A DNA stretch of 64,000 nucleotides from Streptomyces sp. YPW6 (GCF_018866325.1 NZ_CP076457.1:2887001-2951000), one strand, 5' to 3'. Shown: positions 1-15,731, counted from the first letter of the stretch. Program-made: numbers and translations. Notes: generated from the letters alone by a model not told the origin.

Positions 1-1219
<1,219 letters not shown>

Positions 1220-1257
1220 AAGGCTCAGTCTTCTCTCGGTCTCGATGGGGGGAGCGA

Positions 1258-1728
1258 CTACCAGCGGTAGTGCGCGAAGGCCTTGTTGGACTCGGCCATC
1301 TTGTGGGTGTCCTCACGCTTCTTGACCGAAGCGCCGAGGCCGTTGGAGGCGTCGAGCAGTTCGTTCATGAGGCGCTCGGTCATGGTCTTCTCGCGGCGGG
1401 CGCGGGAGTAACCGACGAGCCAGCGCAGAGCGAGGGTGGAGGCGCGACCGGGCTTGACCTCGATCGGCACCTGGTAGGTGGCGCCACCGACACGGCGGGA
1501 CTTGACCTCGAGCGAGGGCTTGACGTTCTCAAGCGCGCGCTTCAGCGTGATGACCGGGTCGTTGCCGGTCTTCTCGCGGAGGCCTTCCATGGCGCCGTAC
1601 ACGATCCGCTCGGCGGTGGAACGCTTGCCGTCGAGGAGGATCTTGTTGATCAGCGAGGTGACAAGAGGAGAGCTGTAGACCGGGTCGATGATGACCGGGC
1701 GCTTCGGGGCGGGGCCCTTACGAGGCAT
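1258..1728 (-). CDS. rpsG: 30S ribosomal protein S7
   Basis: Small-subunit ribosomal protein S7, which binds the 3' major domain of 16S rRNA and lines the E-site exit. The 156 residues are the usual bacterial length, and the protein starts [12 protein letters not shown]. The family core is present: [13 protein letters not shown], the [11 protein letters not shown] segment, and the C-terminal helix ending HYRW. It starts 2 bases after the rpsL stop, so the two genes are translationally close. S7 is a known autoregulator of str operons in other bacteria; no leader structure was tested here. Confidence 0.97.
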
Positions 1729-1730
1729 TC

Positions 1731-2102
1731 TTACTTCTCCTTCTTGGCGCCGTAGCGGCTGCGGGCCTGCTTGCGGTTCTTGACACCCTGGGTGTCGAGC
1801 GAACCGCGGATGATCTTGTAACGAACACCCGGCAGGTCCTTCACACGGCCACCACGCACGAGCACGATGGAGTGCTCCTGCAGGTTGTGTCCCTCACCCG
1901 GGATGTAGGCCGTGACCTCGATGCCGGAGGTCAGACGCACACGCGCGACCTTACGGAGGGCCGAGTTCGGCTTCTTCGGGGTGGTCGTGAACACACGCGT
2001 GCAGACACCGCGACGCTGGGGCGAACCCTCGAGCGCGGGCGTCTTGTTCTTTTCGACCTTGTCCTGCCGGCCCTTCCGGACCAGCTGCTGGATCGTAGGC
2101 AC
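1731..2102 (-). CDS. rpsL: 30S ribosomal protein S12
   Basis: Small-subunit decoding-centre protein S12, 123 residues, full length. Lysines are present at positions 43 (in [12 protein letters not shown]) and 88 (in GGRVKDLPG). These are the residues replaced in classical streptomycin-resistant rpsL mutants, so this allele looks wild type. It is the first gene of the rpsL-rpsG-fusA operon and is preceded by a long leader and a well-formed vegetative promoter at 2296-2324. Confidence 0.98.
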
Positions 2103-2546
2103 TACTTCTCCGGTTTCTGTGTGCCGTTCGTGAAACTAACCTGGAACATCCCCGACCCACGCGGTCGGGTGTGTCGAATACTGCGGACTCCCGCCCTGGG
2201 GCAGAAGGAGCGCAGATTGCGGCGGCCACTGACGGACTCGCGGTGCGGCTGAGGACACGCGCGCGAGCCCAGGCACACCCCAGGCACAAGGCTTGAGCGT
2301 ACCTACCTCACGGACCTGGGTCAAAACAAATGCTGTCCACCCCCGCGCTCACGGCCCCCGGACCACCGGCGACGGGCCGGAACGCCTGGCCGCCGGCGGG
2401 CCGTGCGGTTGCCGGATCCCGGCAACCGGGCGGCGCGAACACAGCACATTCGCCCCCTGACCGCGCTGCCCCACTCTGCCGGACAATGCGGTCAGCCGAC
2501 CAGACCGACCGGTCCCCGCGACCGGCCCGGCCCCAGGAGGTCCCAC
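2103..2546. other. Intergenic region between rpsL and a divergent small gene
   Basis: This 444-base spacer holds the rpsL promoter (2296-2324) and its roughly 185-base untranslated leader on the minus strand. On the plus strand it holds the upstream region of the small gene starting at 2547. I see no other convincing coding sequence; the short open frames here lack ribosome-binding sites and family features. Confidence 0.6.
2296..2324 (-). promoter_or_regulatory. Vegetative promoter of rpsL
   Basis: On the minus strand the -35 hexamer TTGACC (2319-2324) and the -10 hexamer TACGCT (2296-2301) are separated by exactly 17 bases. This fits the HrdB-type consensus of Streptomyces housekeeping promoters. 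Transcription would start near 2289, giving a leader of about 187 bases before rpsL. Confidence 0.75.
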
Positions 2547-2819
2547 GTGACAGCCGACCACCGCCGCCCCGTATCCCCGGCACCGAGCGCACTCGACACC
2601 GACGTCAGCCTGGCCGTCATCGAATACGGTGAAGCCGCTTCCGCCTACGCCCCGGCCATGAGCACCCCCGGCCTGCCGCAGTCCGTCGTCGACGACTACG
2701 CGATCGTCGTGGACGTCCTGGCCCTCGCCCGCCGGGTCCCGCTGCCCGAGGTGCCCCCTCTGCTGGCCGTGGGCACCCGGGCCCTCCTCCGGGTCCACCA
2801 CGCCCTGCTGGGCCGATAG
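2547..2819 (+). CDS. Small conserved hypothetical protein next to rpoC
   Basis: A 90-residue protein of unknown function. The chosen start is GTG at 2547, because AGGAGG sits at 2535-2540 with a 6-base gap. An upstream in-frame ATG at 2403 lacks such a site. The protein begins MTADHRRPVSP and has a low-complexity N-terminus, then a helical hydrophobic stretch ending VGTRALLRVHHALLGR. No signal peptide or metal motif is seen. It stands alone, convergent with rpoC, and they share the terminator at 2848-2900. A small gene occupies the same place in other Streptomyces; no function can be assigned. Confidence 0.7.
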   Translation: MTADHRRPVSPAPSALDTDVSLAVIEYGEAASAYAPAMSTPGLPQSVVDDYAIVVDVLALARRVPLPEVPPLLAVGTRALLRVHHALLGR

Positions 2820-2847
2820 CGAACGCCCCGGAGCCCGCGGGCGGCAC

Positions 2848-2900
2848 AACGCCGGAGGGCGGTCACCCCGATACGTACGGGGTGACCGCCCTCCGGCGTT
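2848..2900. terminator. Bidirectional hairpin terminator between the small gene and rpoC
   Basis: A perfect 22-bp inverted repeat (2848-2869 pairing with 2879-2900) has a 9-base loop. It lies between the convergent ends of the small gene and rpoC, so it can serve both strands. There is no strong T-run, as is usual in this genus. Confidence 0.85.
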
Positions 2901-2918
2901 CAAGCGGCAACCGCTCGC

Positions 2919-6818
<3,900 letters not shown>

Positions 6819-6916
6819 TTGTCGTCAATCCCTCTTTCGGGGTCTCGTCTCAATCAATGGTCTGAACGGGTCCGGGGAGGGCCGGCCGCCTCGGGGTGAG
6901 GCGGCCGGCCGGCCCG

Positions 6917-9900
6917 TCAGACCTCTTCGACGCTGCTCGGCTCGCGCCGGGACAGGTCGATACCGAGTTCCTCCGCCGCGCGGAAGACGTCCTCGTCCGT
7001 GTCACGCATCTCGATGGACATGCCGTCCGAGGACAGCACCTCCACGTTGAGGCAGAGCGACTGCATTTCCTTGATGAGCACCTTGAAGGACTCGGGAATG
7101 CCGGGCTCGGGGATGTTCTCGCCCTTGACGATGGCCTCGTAGACCTTCACGCGGCCGGTCACGTCGTCGGACTTGATCGTCAGGAGCTCCTGGAGGGCGT
7201 ACGCGGCGCCGTAAGCCTCAAGGGCCCACACCTCCATCTCACCGAAGCGCTGACCACCGAACTGCGCCTTACCACCCAGCGGCTGCTGCGTGATCATGGA
7301 GTACGGGCCGGTCGAACGCGCGTGGAGCTTGTCGTCGACCAGGTGGTGCAGCTTGAGGATGTACATGAACCCGACCGAGACCGGGTCCGGGAACGGCTCG
7401 CCGGAGCGGCCGTCGAACAGCTGGGCCTTGCCGGAGGGCTGGACCAGGCGGTCGCCGTCGCGGTTGGGGATCGTGGCCTCGAAGAGACCGGAGATCTCGT
7501 CCTCGCGGGCGCCGTCGAAGACGGGCGTGGCGACGTTGGTGCCGGGGGCGACCTGGTCGGCGCCGATGGCCTGCAGGCGCTGGGCCCACTCGTCACCGAG
7601 GCCGGAGACGTCCCAGCCGCGGCTGGCGAGCCAGCCGAGGTGGATCTCCAGGACCTGTCCCGGGTTCATTCGGGACGGGACACCCAGCGGGTTGAGGATG
7701 ATGTCGACCGGGGTGCCGTCCTCCAGGAACGGCATGTCCTCGATCGGCAGGATCTTGGAGATGACGCCCTTGTTGCCGTGACGGCCGGCGAGCTTGTCAC
7801 CGTCGGTGATCTTGCGCTTCTGCGCGACGTAGACGCGGACCAGCTGGTTCACGCCCGGCGGCAGCTCGTCGCCCTCTTCGCGGTCGAAGACGCGGACGCC
7901 GATGACCTTGCCGATCTCACCGTGCGGCACCTTCAGCGAGGTGTCGCGGACCTCGCGCGCCTTCTCACCGAAGATCGCGCGGAGCAGGCGCTCCTCGGGG
8001 GTCAGCTCGGTCTCGCCCTTGGGCGTGACCTTGCCGACGAGGATGTCGCCGGCGACGACCTCGGCACCGATCCGGATGATGCCGCGCTCGTCGAGGTCGG
8101 CGAGGACCTCCTCGGAGACGTTCGGGATGTCCCGGGTGATCTCCTCCGGGCCGAGCTTGGTGTCACGGGCGTCGACCTCGTGCTCCTCGATGTGGATCGA
8201 GGAGAGGACGTCGTCCTGCACGAGGCGCTGCGACAGGATGATCGCGTCCTCGTAGTTGTGACCCTCCCACGGCATGAACGCCACGAGCAGGTTCTTGCCG
8301 AGGGCCATCTCACCGTTCTCGGTGGCCGGTCCGTCGGCGAGCACCTGGTCGGTGACGATCCGGTCGCCCTCGGAGACGACGACCTTCTGGTTGACCGAGG
8401 TGCCCTGGTTGGAGCGCATGAACTTGGCGATGCGGTACGTGGTGTACGTGCCGTCGTCGTTCGTGACGGTGATGTAGTCCGCGGAGACCTCCTGGACCAC
8501 ACCGTCCTTCTCGGCCTTGAGGACGTCACCGGCGTCGGTGGCGCAGCGGTACTCCATGCCGGTGCCGACCAGCGGGGCCTCCGACTTAATCAGCGGCACC
8601 GCCTGACGCATCATGTTCGCGCCCATGAGGGCACGGTTGGCGTCGTCGTGCTCCAGGAAGGGGATCATCGCGGTGGCGACGGACACCATCTGGCGCGGCG
8701 AGACGTCCATGTAGTCGACCTCGGACGCGGGGACGTAGTCGACCTCTCCCCCGCGGCGGCGGACCAGGACGCGCGGCTCGGTGAAGCGCAGCTCGTCGTT
8801 GAGGGTCGCGTTCGCCTGGGCGATGACGAAGCGGTCCTCCTCGTCGGCGGTGATGTAGTCGACGTCGTCGGTGACCTGGCCGTCGACGACCTTGCGGTAC
8901 GGCGTCTCGATGAAGCCGAACGCGTTGACGCGGCCGTACGAGGCGAGCGAACCGATCAGACCGATGTTCGGGCCTTCGGGGGTCTCGATCGGGCACATGC
9001 GTCCGTAGTGGGACGGGTGCACGTCGCGGACCTCGAAGCCGGCCCGCTCACGGGACAGACCACCCGGGCCAAGAGCCGACAGACGGCGCTTGTGGGTGAG
9101 ACCCGACAGCGGGTTGTTCTGGTCCATGAACTGCGACAGCTGGCTGGTGCCGAAGAACTCCTTGATGGAGGCGACGACCGGCCGGATGTTGATCAGGGTC
9201 TGCGGCGTGATCGCCTCGACGTCCTGGGTGGTCATGCGCTCGCGCACGACGCGCTCCATCCGCGCCAGGCCCGTGCGGACCTGGTTCTGGATGAGCTCGC
9301 CGACGTTGCGCAGACGACGGTTGCCGAAGTGGTCGATGTCGTCGGTCTCGACGACGATCTCCCGGCCGGACTCACCCATCGTCTCGGTCTCGCCGGCGTG
9401 CAGCTTGACCAGGTACTTGATGGTCGCGATGACGTCGTCGGTGGTGAGCACCCCGGCGTCCAGCGGCTCATCGGCGCCGAGCTTCTTGTTCACCTTGTAG
9501 CGGCCGACCTTCGCGAGGTCGTAGCGCTTCGGGTTGAAGTAGAGGTTCTCGAGCAGCGTCTGAGCGGCCTCGCGGGTGGGCGGCTCGCCCGGACGCAGCT
9601 TGCGGTAGATGTCGAGCAGCGCGTCGTCCTGGCCCTGGGTGTGGTCCTTCTCCAGGGTGGCGCGCATGGACTCGTACTCGCCGAACTCCTCCAGGATCTG
9701 CTCGGTGGTCCAGCCGAGAGCCTTCAGGAGGACGGTGACGGACTGCTTGCGCTTGCGGTCGATGCGGACACCGACCATGTCGCGCTTGTCGATCTCCATC
9801 TCCAGCCAGGCGCCCCGGGAGGGGATGATCTTGGCGGAGAAGATGTCCTTGTCGGACGTCTTGTCGATGGAGGAGTCGAAGTAGACACCCGGCGAGCGGA

Positions 9901-10402
9901 CCAGCTGCGACACGACGACACGCTCGGTGCCGTTGATGACGAAGGTGCCCTTGTTGGTCATGAGCGGGAAGTCGCCCATGAAGACCGTCTGGGACTTGAT
10001 CTCGCCGGTCTCGTTGTTGGTGAACTCGGCCGTGACGAAGAGCGGCGCGGCGAACGTGAAGTCGCGCTCCTTGCACTCGTCGATCGAGTTCTTCGGGGGC
10101 TCGAAACGGTGGTCGCGGAACGTAAGCGACATCGACCCGGAGAAGTCCTCGATCGGAGAGATCTCCTCGAAGATCTCCTCGAGGCCGGACTTGGTGGGGA
10201 CGTCTTGTCCACTGTCCAGAGCAGCCTCGACGCGAGCCTTCCAGGCGGCGTTGCCGAGGAGCCAGTCAAAGCTCTCGGTCTGCAGCGCGAGGAGGTTCGG
10301 AACCTCGAGGGGCTCCTTGATCTTTGCAAAAGAGATGCGCAGCGGGGCGGTGCTGGCACCGTTGTTCGTATTCGCGGTCGAGGCGTTGCGCGAGGCGGCC
10401 AA
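6917..10402 (-). CDS. rpoB: DNA-directed RNA polymerase subunit beta
   Basis: Beta subunit of RNA polymerase. I chose the TTG start at 10400-10402 because it gives a 1161-residue protein beginning [12 protein letters not shown], matching S. coelicolor RpoB. GGAAGGA lies just upstream, while the longer frame from 10489 has no such site. The rifampicin pocket is intact and wild type: [11 protein letters not shown], His437 in THKRR, and the following LSALGPGG. The next conserved block ([12 protein letters not shown]) is also present. The leader promoter is at 10585-10614. Confidence 0.97.
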   Translation of the reverse strand: MAASRNASTANTNNGASTAPLRISFAKIKEPLEVPNLLALQTESFDWLLGNAAWKARVEAALDSGQDVPTKSGLEEIFEEISPIEDFSGSMSLTFRDHRFEPPKNSIDECKERDFTFAAPLFVTAEFTNNETGEIKSQTVFMGDFPLMTNKGTFVINGTERVVVSQLVRSPGVYFDSSIDKTSDKDIFSAKIIPSRGAWLEMEIDKRDMVGVRIDRKRKQSVTVLLKALGWTTEQILEEFGEYESMRATLEKDHTQGQDDALLDIYRKLRPGEPPTREAAQTLLENLYFNPKRYDLAKVGRYKVNKKLGADEPLDAGVLTTDDVIATIKYLVKLHAGETETMGESGREIVVETDDIDHFGNRRLRNVGELIQNQVRTGLARMERVVRERMTTQDVEAITPQTLINIRPVVASIKEFFGTSQLSQFMDQNNPLSGLTHKRRLSALGPGGLSRERAGFEVRDVHPSHYGRMCPIETPEGPNIGLIGSLASYGRVNAFGFIETPYRKVVDGQVTDDVDYITADEEDRFVIAQANATLNDELRFTEPRVLVRRRGGEVDYVPASEVDYMDVSPRQMVSVATAMIPFLEHDDANRALMGANMMRQAVPLIKSEAPLVGTGMEYRCATDAGDVLKAEKDGVVQEVSADYITVTNDDGTYTTYRIAKFMRSNQGTSVNQKVVVSEGDRIVTDQVLADGPATENGEMALGKNLLVAFMPWEGHNYEDAIILSQRLVQDDVLSSIHIEEHEVDARDTKLGPEEITRDIPNVSEEVLADLDERGIIRIGAEVVAGDILVGKVTPKGETELTPEERLLRAIFGEKAREVRDTSLKVPHGEIGKVIGVRVFDREEGDELPPGVNQLVRVYVAQKRKITDGDKLAGRHGNKGVISKILPIEDMPFLEDGTPVDIILNPLGVPSRMNPGQVLEIHLGWLASRGWDVSGLGDEWAQRLQAIGADQVAPGTNVATPVFDGAREDEISGLFEATIPNRDGDRLVQPSGKAQLFDGRSGEPFPDPVSVGFMYILKLHHLVDDKLHARSTGPYSMITQQPLGGKAQFGGQRFGEMEVWALEAYGAAYALQELLTIKSDDVTGRVKVYEAIVKGENIPEPGIPESFKVLIKEMQSLCLNVEVLSSDGMSIEMRDTDEDVFRAAEELGIDLSRREPSSVEEV

Positions 10403-10584
10403 GAGGGGGTCCTTCCGAGGGCTCGGACTCACTACGCGCGTACCGGTCCCACTCTGGTCACATAGACAGGCCGCTCCCGAATCGGTCAAAACGACCAGGT
10501 CGGAGGGGGTCGGTCATCGGTGCTTCAGCGTGGGCATGCCCCTGGTGACGGGCAGGAGGCAGCTAACAGGCAGCGCAAAGGGTC

Positions 10585-10614
10585 AGTGTAGCCAAGCGGC
10601 ACACTGATGTCCAG
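10585..10614 (-). promoter_or_regulatory. Probable promoter of rpoBC
   Basis: Minus-strand hexamers CTGGAC (10609-10614) and TACACT (10585-10590) have an 18-base spacer. The -10 is a good match to TANNNT and the -35 is acceptable. It would give a leader of roughly 175 bases before the rpoB TTG start. Confidence 0.6.
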
Positions 10615-10940
10615 TCGGGGTTCTCAGAGACCCACGTTGCTCTCAACAGTTGTTCTCAACGCCTATGTCTTGCCCTCGCGCGGGGTGCGCGCTTCCTTAC
10701 TTCCCGCTTCACTCTCGATCCATGCCTCGGATACGGATCGAAGTGATGACGCGTCCTGAGAATTGCGCGCCGCGTCCGGTTCGTCAAGGCCCGCCGGTCC
10801 GATCGGACCCGCCAGGAGCCTTCACCGGCCACCCCCGGGAACCCCGCAGGACCCCCGTGAGAGGTCCGCAGGAGGCGCACGGCGAAGATCACCCTACTCG
10901 TCGTCGGCGGAAGAGCAAGACACCCGCCCCGGGCACGCCG

Positions 10941-10972
10941 AAGGGCGACCACCCGAATGGGTGATCGCCCTT
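10941..10972 (-). terminator. Terminator after rplJL
   Basis: A 14-bp stem (10941-10954 with 10959-10972, one mismatch) has a 4-base loop. It lies about 50 bases downstream of the rplL stop on the minus strand and separates rplJL from rpoBC. Confidence 0.75.
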
Positions 10973-11020
10973 GGTGCGGGCACCTGACGTGCCCGGGGAG
11001 TCCGGAGGACTCCCGAGGTG

Positions 11021-11404
11021 TTACTTGACCTCGACGGAAGCGCCGGCGGCCTTGAGGGACTCGGCAGCCTTCTCGGCGGCCTCCTTCGCGACCTTCTCGA
11101 GGACCGGCTTCGGGGTGCCGTCGACGAGGTCCTTGGCCTCCTTCAGACCCAGCGAGGTCAGCTCACGCACGACCTTGATGACCTGGATCTTCTTCTCGCC
11201 GGCGCCGGTGAGGATGACGTCGAACTCGTCCTGCTCGACAGCGGCCTCGGCCGGGGCGCCGCCCTGGGCCGGACCGGCGACGGCGACGGCCGCGGCGGCG
11301 GTGACGTCGAACTTCTCCTCGAAGGCCTTCACGAACTCGGAGAGCTCGATGAGGGTCATCTCTTCGAACTGCGCGAGCAGGTCATCCTGGGACAGCTTCG
11401 CCAT
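11021..11404 (-). CDS. rplL: 50S ribosomal protein L7/L12
   Basis: Stalk protein of the large subunit, 127 residues. The N-terminal dimerisation helices ([21 protein letters not shown]) lead to an Ala/Gly-rich hinge ([14 protein letters not shown]). The C-terminal factor-binding domain follows ([20 protein letters not shown], then [10 protein letters not shown]). It lies 84 bases after rplJ in the same transcript. Multiple L7/L12 dimers bind L10. It ends just before a hairpin terminator. Confidence 0.97.
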   Translation of the reverse strand: MAKLSQDDLLAQFEEMTLIELSEFVKAFEEKFDVTAAAAVAVAGPAQGGAPAEAAVEQDEFDVILTGAGEKKIQVIKVVRELTSLGLKEAKDLVDGTPKPVLEKVAKEAAEKAAESLKAAGASVEVK

Positions 11405-11488
11405 GACAGGCGTCCTTCCACTATTCGGCAGGTGCCGGATGTATATGTCGGCGGGCGTACGTGGAGCCCGCTGGACCGCTGAGCGTGA

Positions 11489-12046
11489 TTACTCGGCGGC
11501 CTCGGCGGGAGCCGGAGTACCGGCACCGCCCTGCTCTTCCTTCTTGGCGCGAAGAGCTTCCGCGGTGCGGACGAACTTGGAGGGCAGGGCCTGGAAGACC
11601 TGCGCCGCCTGCGTCTGCTTGCCCTTGAAAGCACCGGCCAGCTTGGAGAGCAGAACCTCGCGGGACTCGAGGTCCGCGAGCTTCTTGAACTCATCGGCGG
11701 ACAGCGCCTTACCGTCAAGGACACCGCCCTTGATGATGAGGTTGGGGTTGTCCTTGGCGAAGTCACGAAGACCCTTCGCCGACTCCACCGGGTCACCGGT
11801 GACGAAGGCAACCGCCGTCGGACCCGAGAACAGGTCGTCCAGCGCGTCGATCCCGGCCTCGTTGGCCGCAATCTTGGTCAGCGTGTTCTTCACCACGGCG
11901 TACTGGGCGTTCTCACCGAGCGAACGGCGCAGCTCCTTGAGCTGTGCCACGGTGAGACCCCGGTACTCGGTCAGCACGGCGGCGTTCGAGCTGCGGAACT
12001 GGTCCGTCAGCTCGGCTACCGCGGCAGCCTTGTCGGGCCTTGCCAT
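11489..12046 (-). CDS. rplJ: 50S ribosomal protein L10
   Basis: Stalk-base protein L10, 185 residues, beginning [13 protein letters not shown]. The start is ATG at 12044-12046 with GGAGG upstream. An in-frame upstream extension has no homologous sequence. The conserved [16 protein letters not shown] segment is present, and a C-terminal Ala/Pro-rich tail ([13 protein letters not shown]) extends it slightly. It heads the rplJ-rplL operon. In other bacteria L10-L12 represses its own translation by binding the leader; the leader here is about 205 bases long and could hold that site. Confidence 0.95.
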   Translation of the reverse strand: MARPDKAAAVAELTDQFRSSNAAVLTEYRGLTVAQLKELRRSLGENAQYAVVKNTLTKIAANEAGIDALDDLFSGPTAVAFVTGDPVESAKGLRDFAKDNPNLIIKGGVLDGKALSADEFKKLADLESREVLLSKLAGAFKGKQTQAAQVFQALPSKFVRTAEALRAKKEEQGGAGTPAPAEAAE

Positions 12047-12259
12047 GAGCGTCGGCCTCCTTCCGGGTGATGAGGACCGCTCAGAAGGGGCCGGGAAAGA
12101 CGAAACGCCCCAGCACAAGTGCCAGGGCGCAGCTCGACCGAACAGAAGTCCGGGAGCGATTCCACAGTCACCTGCGCAGGTCGTCCGATCTAGCGGAACC
12201 TTCGGTCACCGTCCCCTTGCGAGGCACAGCGACGACCAGCGGTCTTTGGCTTCCTGGTG

Positions 12260-12289
12260 AGAGTACGCGACCGGACGGGCGACGGGCAA
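12260..12289 (-). promoter_or_regulatory. Promoter of rplJL
   Basis: Minus-strand TTGCCC (12284-12289) and TACTCT (12260-12265) have an 18-base spacer, a good vegetative-type match. The transcript would carry a roughly 205-base leader before rplJ. This is long enough for the L10(L12)4 feedback site known in other bacteria, though I did not fold it. Confidence 0.6.
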
Positions 12290-12320
12290 ATCCGTCCCTG
12301 TTCGTCCCGTGAAAGAGGTG

Positions 12321-13235
12321 TCAGGTGGTGCTGCCCGGGGTAACCCCCTGCTTCAGCAGTTCCGTGAAGTCCACGGTGTCCGAGGCATCCGGCCGGTCCG
12401 AGGGGACCTCGGTGCCGTAGTCGCTGTAGAAGAGCGTCGAGTTGAACGTGCCGGTCTTCATCTCGCCGCGCTCGGTCTTCTTCACCAGCAGGTCGTTCTT
12501 GTCGACCCAGATGTCGACGGTCTGCGTGGTCACCCCGGCGAGCGCCAGCTGCTCCTTGAAGGCGGCCAGCTGCTCAGCGTCCAGGTCGCTGTTCTTCGCG
12601 GTCAGCTCGGCCACGTCGATCGTGCCGGAGTAGTGCGTGGCCGGGACCCCGCGGACCTCCTCCTGGCCGACCTTCTCGACGTCGCCGGAGGCCAGGAGCG
12701 CCTTCACGCCCTGGTCGGGCGTGCTGTTCTGTACCTGGTCCTTCATGACGTCGCCGGCGGCCCCGCCCAGCTCGGCGAGGTCCTTGAAGGCGTACCGGAT
12801 CCAGTTCTTGCCGCCGGTTTCGGCCGCCGGGCCGGCGCCCATGTTGGCGTAGTACGCGTCCTTGAAGTAGCGCGCCTCGACCGATCCGTCTCCGCCGGCC
12901 TGCTTCAGGGCTTCGCCCATGGTGCCGCCGGTGTAAGTGATGGTGAGGGTGCCGGAGAGACCGTCGGCCCAGCCGACGACCCCGGACTGCTTCATGGAGA
13001 TCGCGCCGCCCATCTCCGTGGTGCCCTCGACCTTCGCCGACTGGGCACCACCGGTCTTCTGCCGCACCTGCTTCAGGGCCGCCACGGGGCTCGCCTTGGC
13101 GACGGCGTCCGCCTCGCCCTTGCCGGAGCCGCTGGAGCCTTCCGAGCCGTCGGAGCCACTGCAGGCCGCCATCGACGTCAGTGCCGCCGCGGCGGCGAGA
13201 GCCGTACCCATGCGTCGTGCCGTGCTCGTCCTCAT
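12321..13235 (-). CDS. Putative lipoprotein
   Basis: A 304-residue exported protein. The N-terminus has two arginines, an Ala-rich hydrophobic stretch and a lipobox-like MAAC with Cys25 as the likely lipidated residue. A Ser/Gly linker (SGSDGSEGSSGSGKGE) follows. The remaining ~260 residues lack recognisable catalytic motifs and have a beta-rich pattern like LppX/LprG-type actinobacterial lipoproteins. That family link is an impression, not proven. It sits between rplA and rplJ, where other Streptomyces also carry lipoprotein genes, and runs in the same direction as its ribosomal neighbours. It is followed by the rplJ promoter region. The lipobox is imperfect because Met replaces the usual Leu at -3. 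Confidence 0.8.
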   Translation of the reverse strand: MRTSTARRMGTALAAAAALTSMAACSGSDGSEGSSGSGKGEADAVAKASPVAALKQVRQKTGGAQSAKVEGTTEMGGAISMKQSGVVGWADGLSGTLTITYTGGTMGEALKQAGGDGSVEARYFKDAYYANMGAGPAAETGGKNWIRYAFKDLAELGGAAGDVMKDQVQNSTPDQGVKALLASGDVEKVGQEEVRGVPATHYSGTIDVAELTAKNSDLDAEQLAAFKEQLALAGVTTQTVDIWVDKNDLLVKKTERGEMKTGTFNSTLFYSDYGTEVPSDRPDASDTVDFTELLKQGVTPGSTT

Positions 13236-13325
13236 GTTGCCGGTCCACCCCTCGTTTCGTCCGTCGTCCCCCGCTCCACAGTGTCACAGGGCACTGACAG
13301 GCATGGAGGACTTACGGATACGAGG

Positions 13326-13360
13326 ACGGGCCCCGCACCTCGAAAGGTTGCGGGGCCCGT
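13326..13360 (-). terminator. Terminator after rplKA
   Basis: A 12-bp perfect stem (13326-13337 with 13349-13360) has three more inner pairs. It lies about 50 bases beyond the rplA stop on the minus strand and separates rplKA from the lipoprotein gene. Confidence 0.8.
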
Positions 13361-13407
13361 TCACACAGTGCGCGCCTGCGACGCGGCTACCGGGTGAGCG
13401 CGGGGGC

Positions 13408-14130
13408 TCAGACGGCGGCCGGGTCCTCCTCAACGAGGAGGTTGCGGGTGCGGTTGGCGTCCAGCGGGATGCCGGGGCCCATCGTGGTCGTCAGAGCGGC
13501 CTTCTTGATGTAGCGGCCCTTGGCGGCGGACGGCTTCAGACGGAGGACTTCCTCCAGCGCCGCTGCGTAGTTCTCCACCAGCTTGGTCTCGTCGAACGAG
13601 ACCTTGCCGATGATGAAGTGCAGGTTGGAGTGCTTGTCGACGCGGAACTCGATCTTTCCGCCCTTGATGTCGTTGACAGCCTTGACGACATCGGGGGTGA
13701 CGGTGCCGGTCTTCGGGTTCGGCATCAGACCACGCGGACCGAGCACGCGGCCCAGGCGGCCGACCTTGCCCATGAGGTCCGGGGTGGCGACGACGGCGTC
13801 GAAGTCCAGACGGCCCTTCGCCACCTCGTCGATCAGCTCGTCGGCGCCGACGATGTCGGCTCCGGCGGCTTCCGCGGCCGCAGCACGGTCACCGGTCGCG
13901 AAGACCAGGACCCGGGCGGTCTTGCCGGTGCCGTGCGGGAGGTTCACGGTGCCGCGGACCATCTGGTCGGCCTTGCGCGGGTCGACACCCAGGCGGAAGG
14001 CGACCTCGACGGTGCCGTCGAACTTCGTGGTGGCGGTGTCCTTGGCGAGACGGACGGCCTCGAGCGGGGCGTACACGCGCTCCCGGTCGATCTTGGCGTC
14101 CGCAGCGCGGAGGTTCTTGCTGCGCTTCAC
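13408..14130 (-). CDS. rplA: 50S ribosomal protein L1
   Basis: Large-subunit L1-stalk protein, 240 residues, full length. Conserved stretches include [18 protein letters not shown], the signature [17 protein letters not shown], and [17 protein letters not shown] near the end. It lies 80 bases downstream of rplK in the same transcript. L1 is the translational repressor of L11-L1 operons in other bacteria. Its position before a strong terminator fits a two-gene rplKA unit. Confidence 0.97.
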   Translation of the reverse strand: MKRSKNLRAADAKIDRERVYAPLEAVRLAKDTATTKFDGTVEVAFRLGVDPRKADQMVRGTVNLPHGTGKTARVLVFATGDRAAAAEAAGADIVGADELIDEVAKGRLDFDAVVATPDLMGKVGRLGRVLGPRGLMPNPKTGTVTPDVVKAVNDIKGGKIEFRVDKHSNLHFIIGKVSFDETKLVENYAAALEEVLRLKPSAAKGRYIKKAALTTTMGPGIPLDANRTRNLLVEEDPAAV

Positions 14131-14210
14131 TTCTACTCCTGTGGTTTCCGAGTGTGGAGTCGTGGTGCGGACCAGCGCTTGGCCCTACCACTGGGGGTGA
14201 CGGGGCTGAG

Positions 14211-14645
14211 TCAGCCTTCGACCGTGATGCCCATGGAACGGGCGGTGCCGGCGATGATCTTCGACGCGGCGTCGAGGTCATTGGCGTTCAGGTCGGGGAG
14301 CTTCGTCGTGGCGATCTCGCGGACCTGGTCGGCCGTCAGCTTGGCGACCTTGGTCTTGTGCGGCTCGCCGGAGCCCTTCTCCACACCCGCGGCCTTGAGG
14401 ATCAGCTTGGCGGCCGGCGGAGTCTTCGTGATGAAGGTGAAGGAGCGGTCCTCGTAGACCGTGATCTCCACCGGCACGACCATGCCACGCTGCGACTCGG
14501 TCGCGGCGTTGTAGGCCTTGCAGAACTCCATGATGTTGACGCCGTGCTGACCGAGCGCGGGGCCGACCGGCGGGGCCGGGTTCGCCGCACCGGCGTTGAT
14601 CTGGAGCTTGATAAGCCCCGTGACCTTCTTCTTCTTGGGAGGCAT
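14211..14645 (-). CDS. rplK: 50S ribosomal protein L11
   Basis: GTPase-centre protein L11, 144 residues. The proline-rich N-terminal domain ([20 protein letters not shown]) and the C-terminal rRNA-binding domain ending [12 protein letters not shown] are complete. This region is the thiostrepton/RelA-activation site in the family. It starts ATG at 14643-14645. Between it and nusG lies a strong terminator, so rplKA probably has its own promoter in 14646-14740; no unambiguous hexamer pair was found there. Confidence 0.97.
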
Positions 14646-14740
14646 TGCTCTCTCCGGGTCCTAGTGAGAGTGTTTCGCCGCCATTCCGGTCATCCGGATG
14701 GAGGCATACCGCACAACGATAACGGGTATAGCTGCGCGAC

Positions 14741-14788
14741 CAAAAACCAACAGGTCAGACAGGCTGCGAAGCCCGTCTGACCTGTTGG
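14741..14788 (-). terminator. Strong hairpin with U-tract between nusG and rplK
   Basis: A 14-bp perfect stem (14747-14760 with 14775-14788) has additional inner pairs. On the minus strand it is followed by a run of five T (14742-14746). It lies just downstream of nusG and ends the secE-nusG transcript. Runs of T after hairpins are uncommon in this genus. Confidence 0.85.
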
Positions 14789-14821
14789 GTAGGCGTGTGT
14801 TCCAGAGACCGGCGGGAAGCG

Positions 14822-15658
14822 CTAGTTCTTCTGGATCTGGTCGAAGCTGAGCTCGACCGGGGTCTCGCGGCCGAAGATCTCGACGAGGCCCTTGACCTTC
14901 TTCGAGTCGGCGTTGATCTCGTTGATCGTGGCCTGCAGCGTGGCGAACGGGCCGTCGGTGACGGTGACCGAGTCGCCGACCTCGAAGTCCAGCACCTGGA
15001 CCTCGACCTTGCGGGCCGGAGCCGGCTTGCCCTCGGCCTCAGCGGCCTCGCGGGCGGCCTTCTCCTCGGCCTCCGGGGCGAGCATCTTGACGATCTCGTC
15101 CAGGGTCAGCGGGTAGGGGTCGTAGGCGTTGCCCACGAAGCCGGTGACGCCCGGCGTGTTCCGCACGACGCCCCAGGACTCGTTCGTCAGATCCATGCGC
15201 ACCAGCACGTAGCCGGGGAGCTTGTTCTGCCGGACGTTCTTGCGCTCGCCGTTCTTGATCTGGACGATTTCCTCTTCAGGCACCTCGGCCTGATAGATGA
15301 ACTCCTCCACGTTCAGCGAGACGGCGCGCTGCTCCAGGTTGGCCTTCACGCGCTTCTCGTACCCGGCGTACGTGTGGATGACGTACCACTCGCCGGGGAG
15401 GGTGCGCAGCTCGTCGCGCAGGGCGGCGATGGGGTCGACGGGGGCGGCCGGCTCGGCCTCCTCCTCGTCGGCGGCCTCTTCCTCGACGGTCTCGACGGCC
15501 TCGGCCGCCTCGTCGGCTGCCGCGTCCTCGCCCTCGGCGGCCTCGGCCTGGTCCGGGTCCACGGAGTCAGCAGCCTCAACGATGTCGAGCTCGTCCTTGG
15601 CGGACTCCGAGGCGCCGGCCTCGGGCTCGACGGCGTCGTTCAGGTTCGGGTCAGACAC
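14822..15658 (-). CDS. nusG: Transcription termination/antitermination factor NusG
   Basis: NusG, 278 residues. The chosen start is GTG at 15656-15658 ([13 protein letters not shown]), preceded by AGGAAG; the longer frame is not plausible. A strongly acidic Ala/Glu-rich N-terminal extension of about 95 residues is typical of Streptomyces NusG. The NGN domain begins [16 protein letters not shown] and includes [11 protein letters not shown]. The C-terminal KOW domain contains [16 protein letters not shown]. It binds RNA polymerase and links to Rho or S10 in the family. It forms an operon with secE, 73 bases upstream. Confidence 0.95.
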   Translation of the reverse strand: MSDPNLNDAVEPEAGASESAKDELDIVEAADSVDPDQAEAAEGEDAAADEAAEAVETVEEEAADEEEAEPAAPVDPIAALRDELRTLPGEWYVIHTYAGYEKRVKANLEQRAVSLNVEEFIYQAEVPEEEIVQIKNGERKNVRQNKLPGYVLVRMDLTNESWGVVRNTPGVTGFVGNAYDPYPLTLDEIVKMLAPEAEEKAAREAAEAEGKPAPARKVEVQVLDFEVGDSVTVTDGPFATLQATINEINADSKKVKGLVEIFGRETPVELSFDQIQKN

Positions 15659-15731
15659 GATGGCTGCTTCTTCCTGGATACAAAGGGTGGAACGTGCGAA
15701 AGGGACGCCGGGTCCGACGCCTTCCGCGTGA

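Larger units (their letters stand above)
10403..11020. other. 618-base spacer between rplL and rpoB
   Basis: On the minus strand this spacer carries, in order, the rplL terminator (10941-10972), two near-identical 12-mers (10636-10647 and 10649-10660), the rpoB promoter (10585-10614) and the rpoB leader. I see no supportable gene. The short open frames on both strands lack ribosome-binding sites. Confidence 0.6.
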
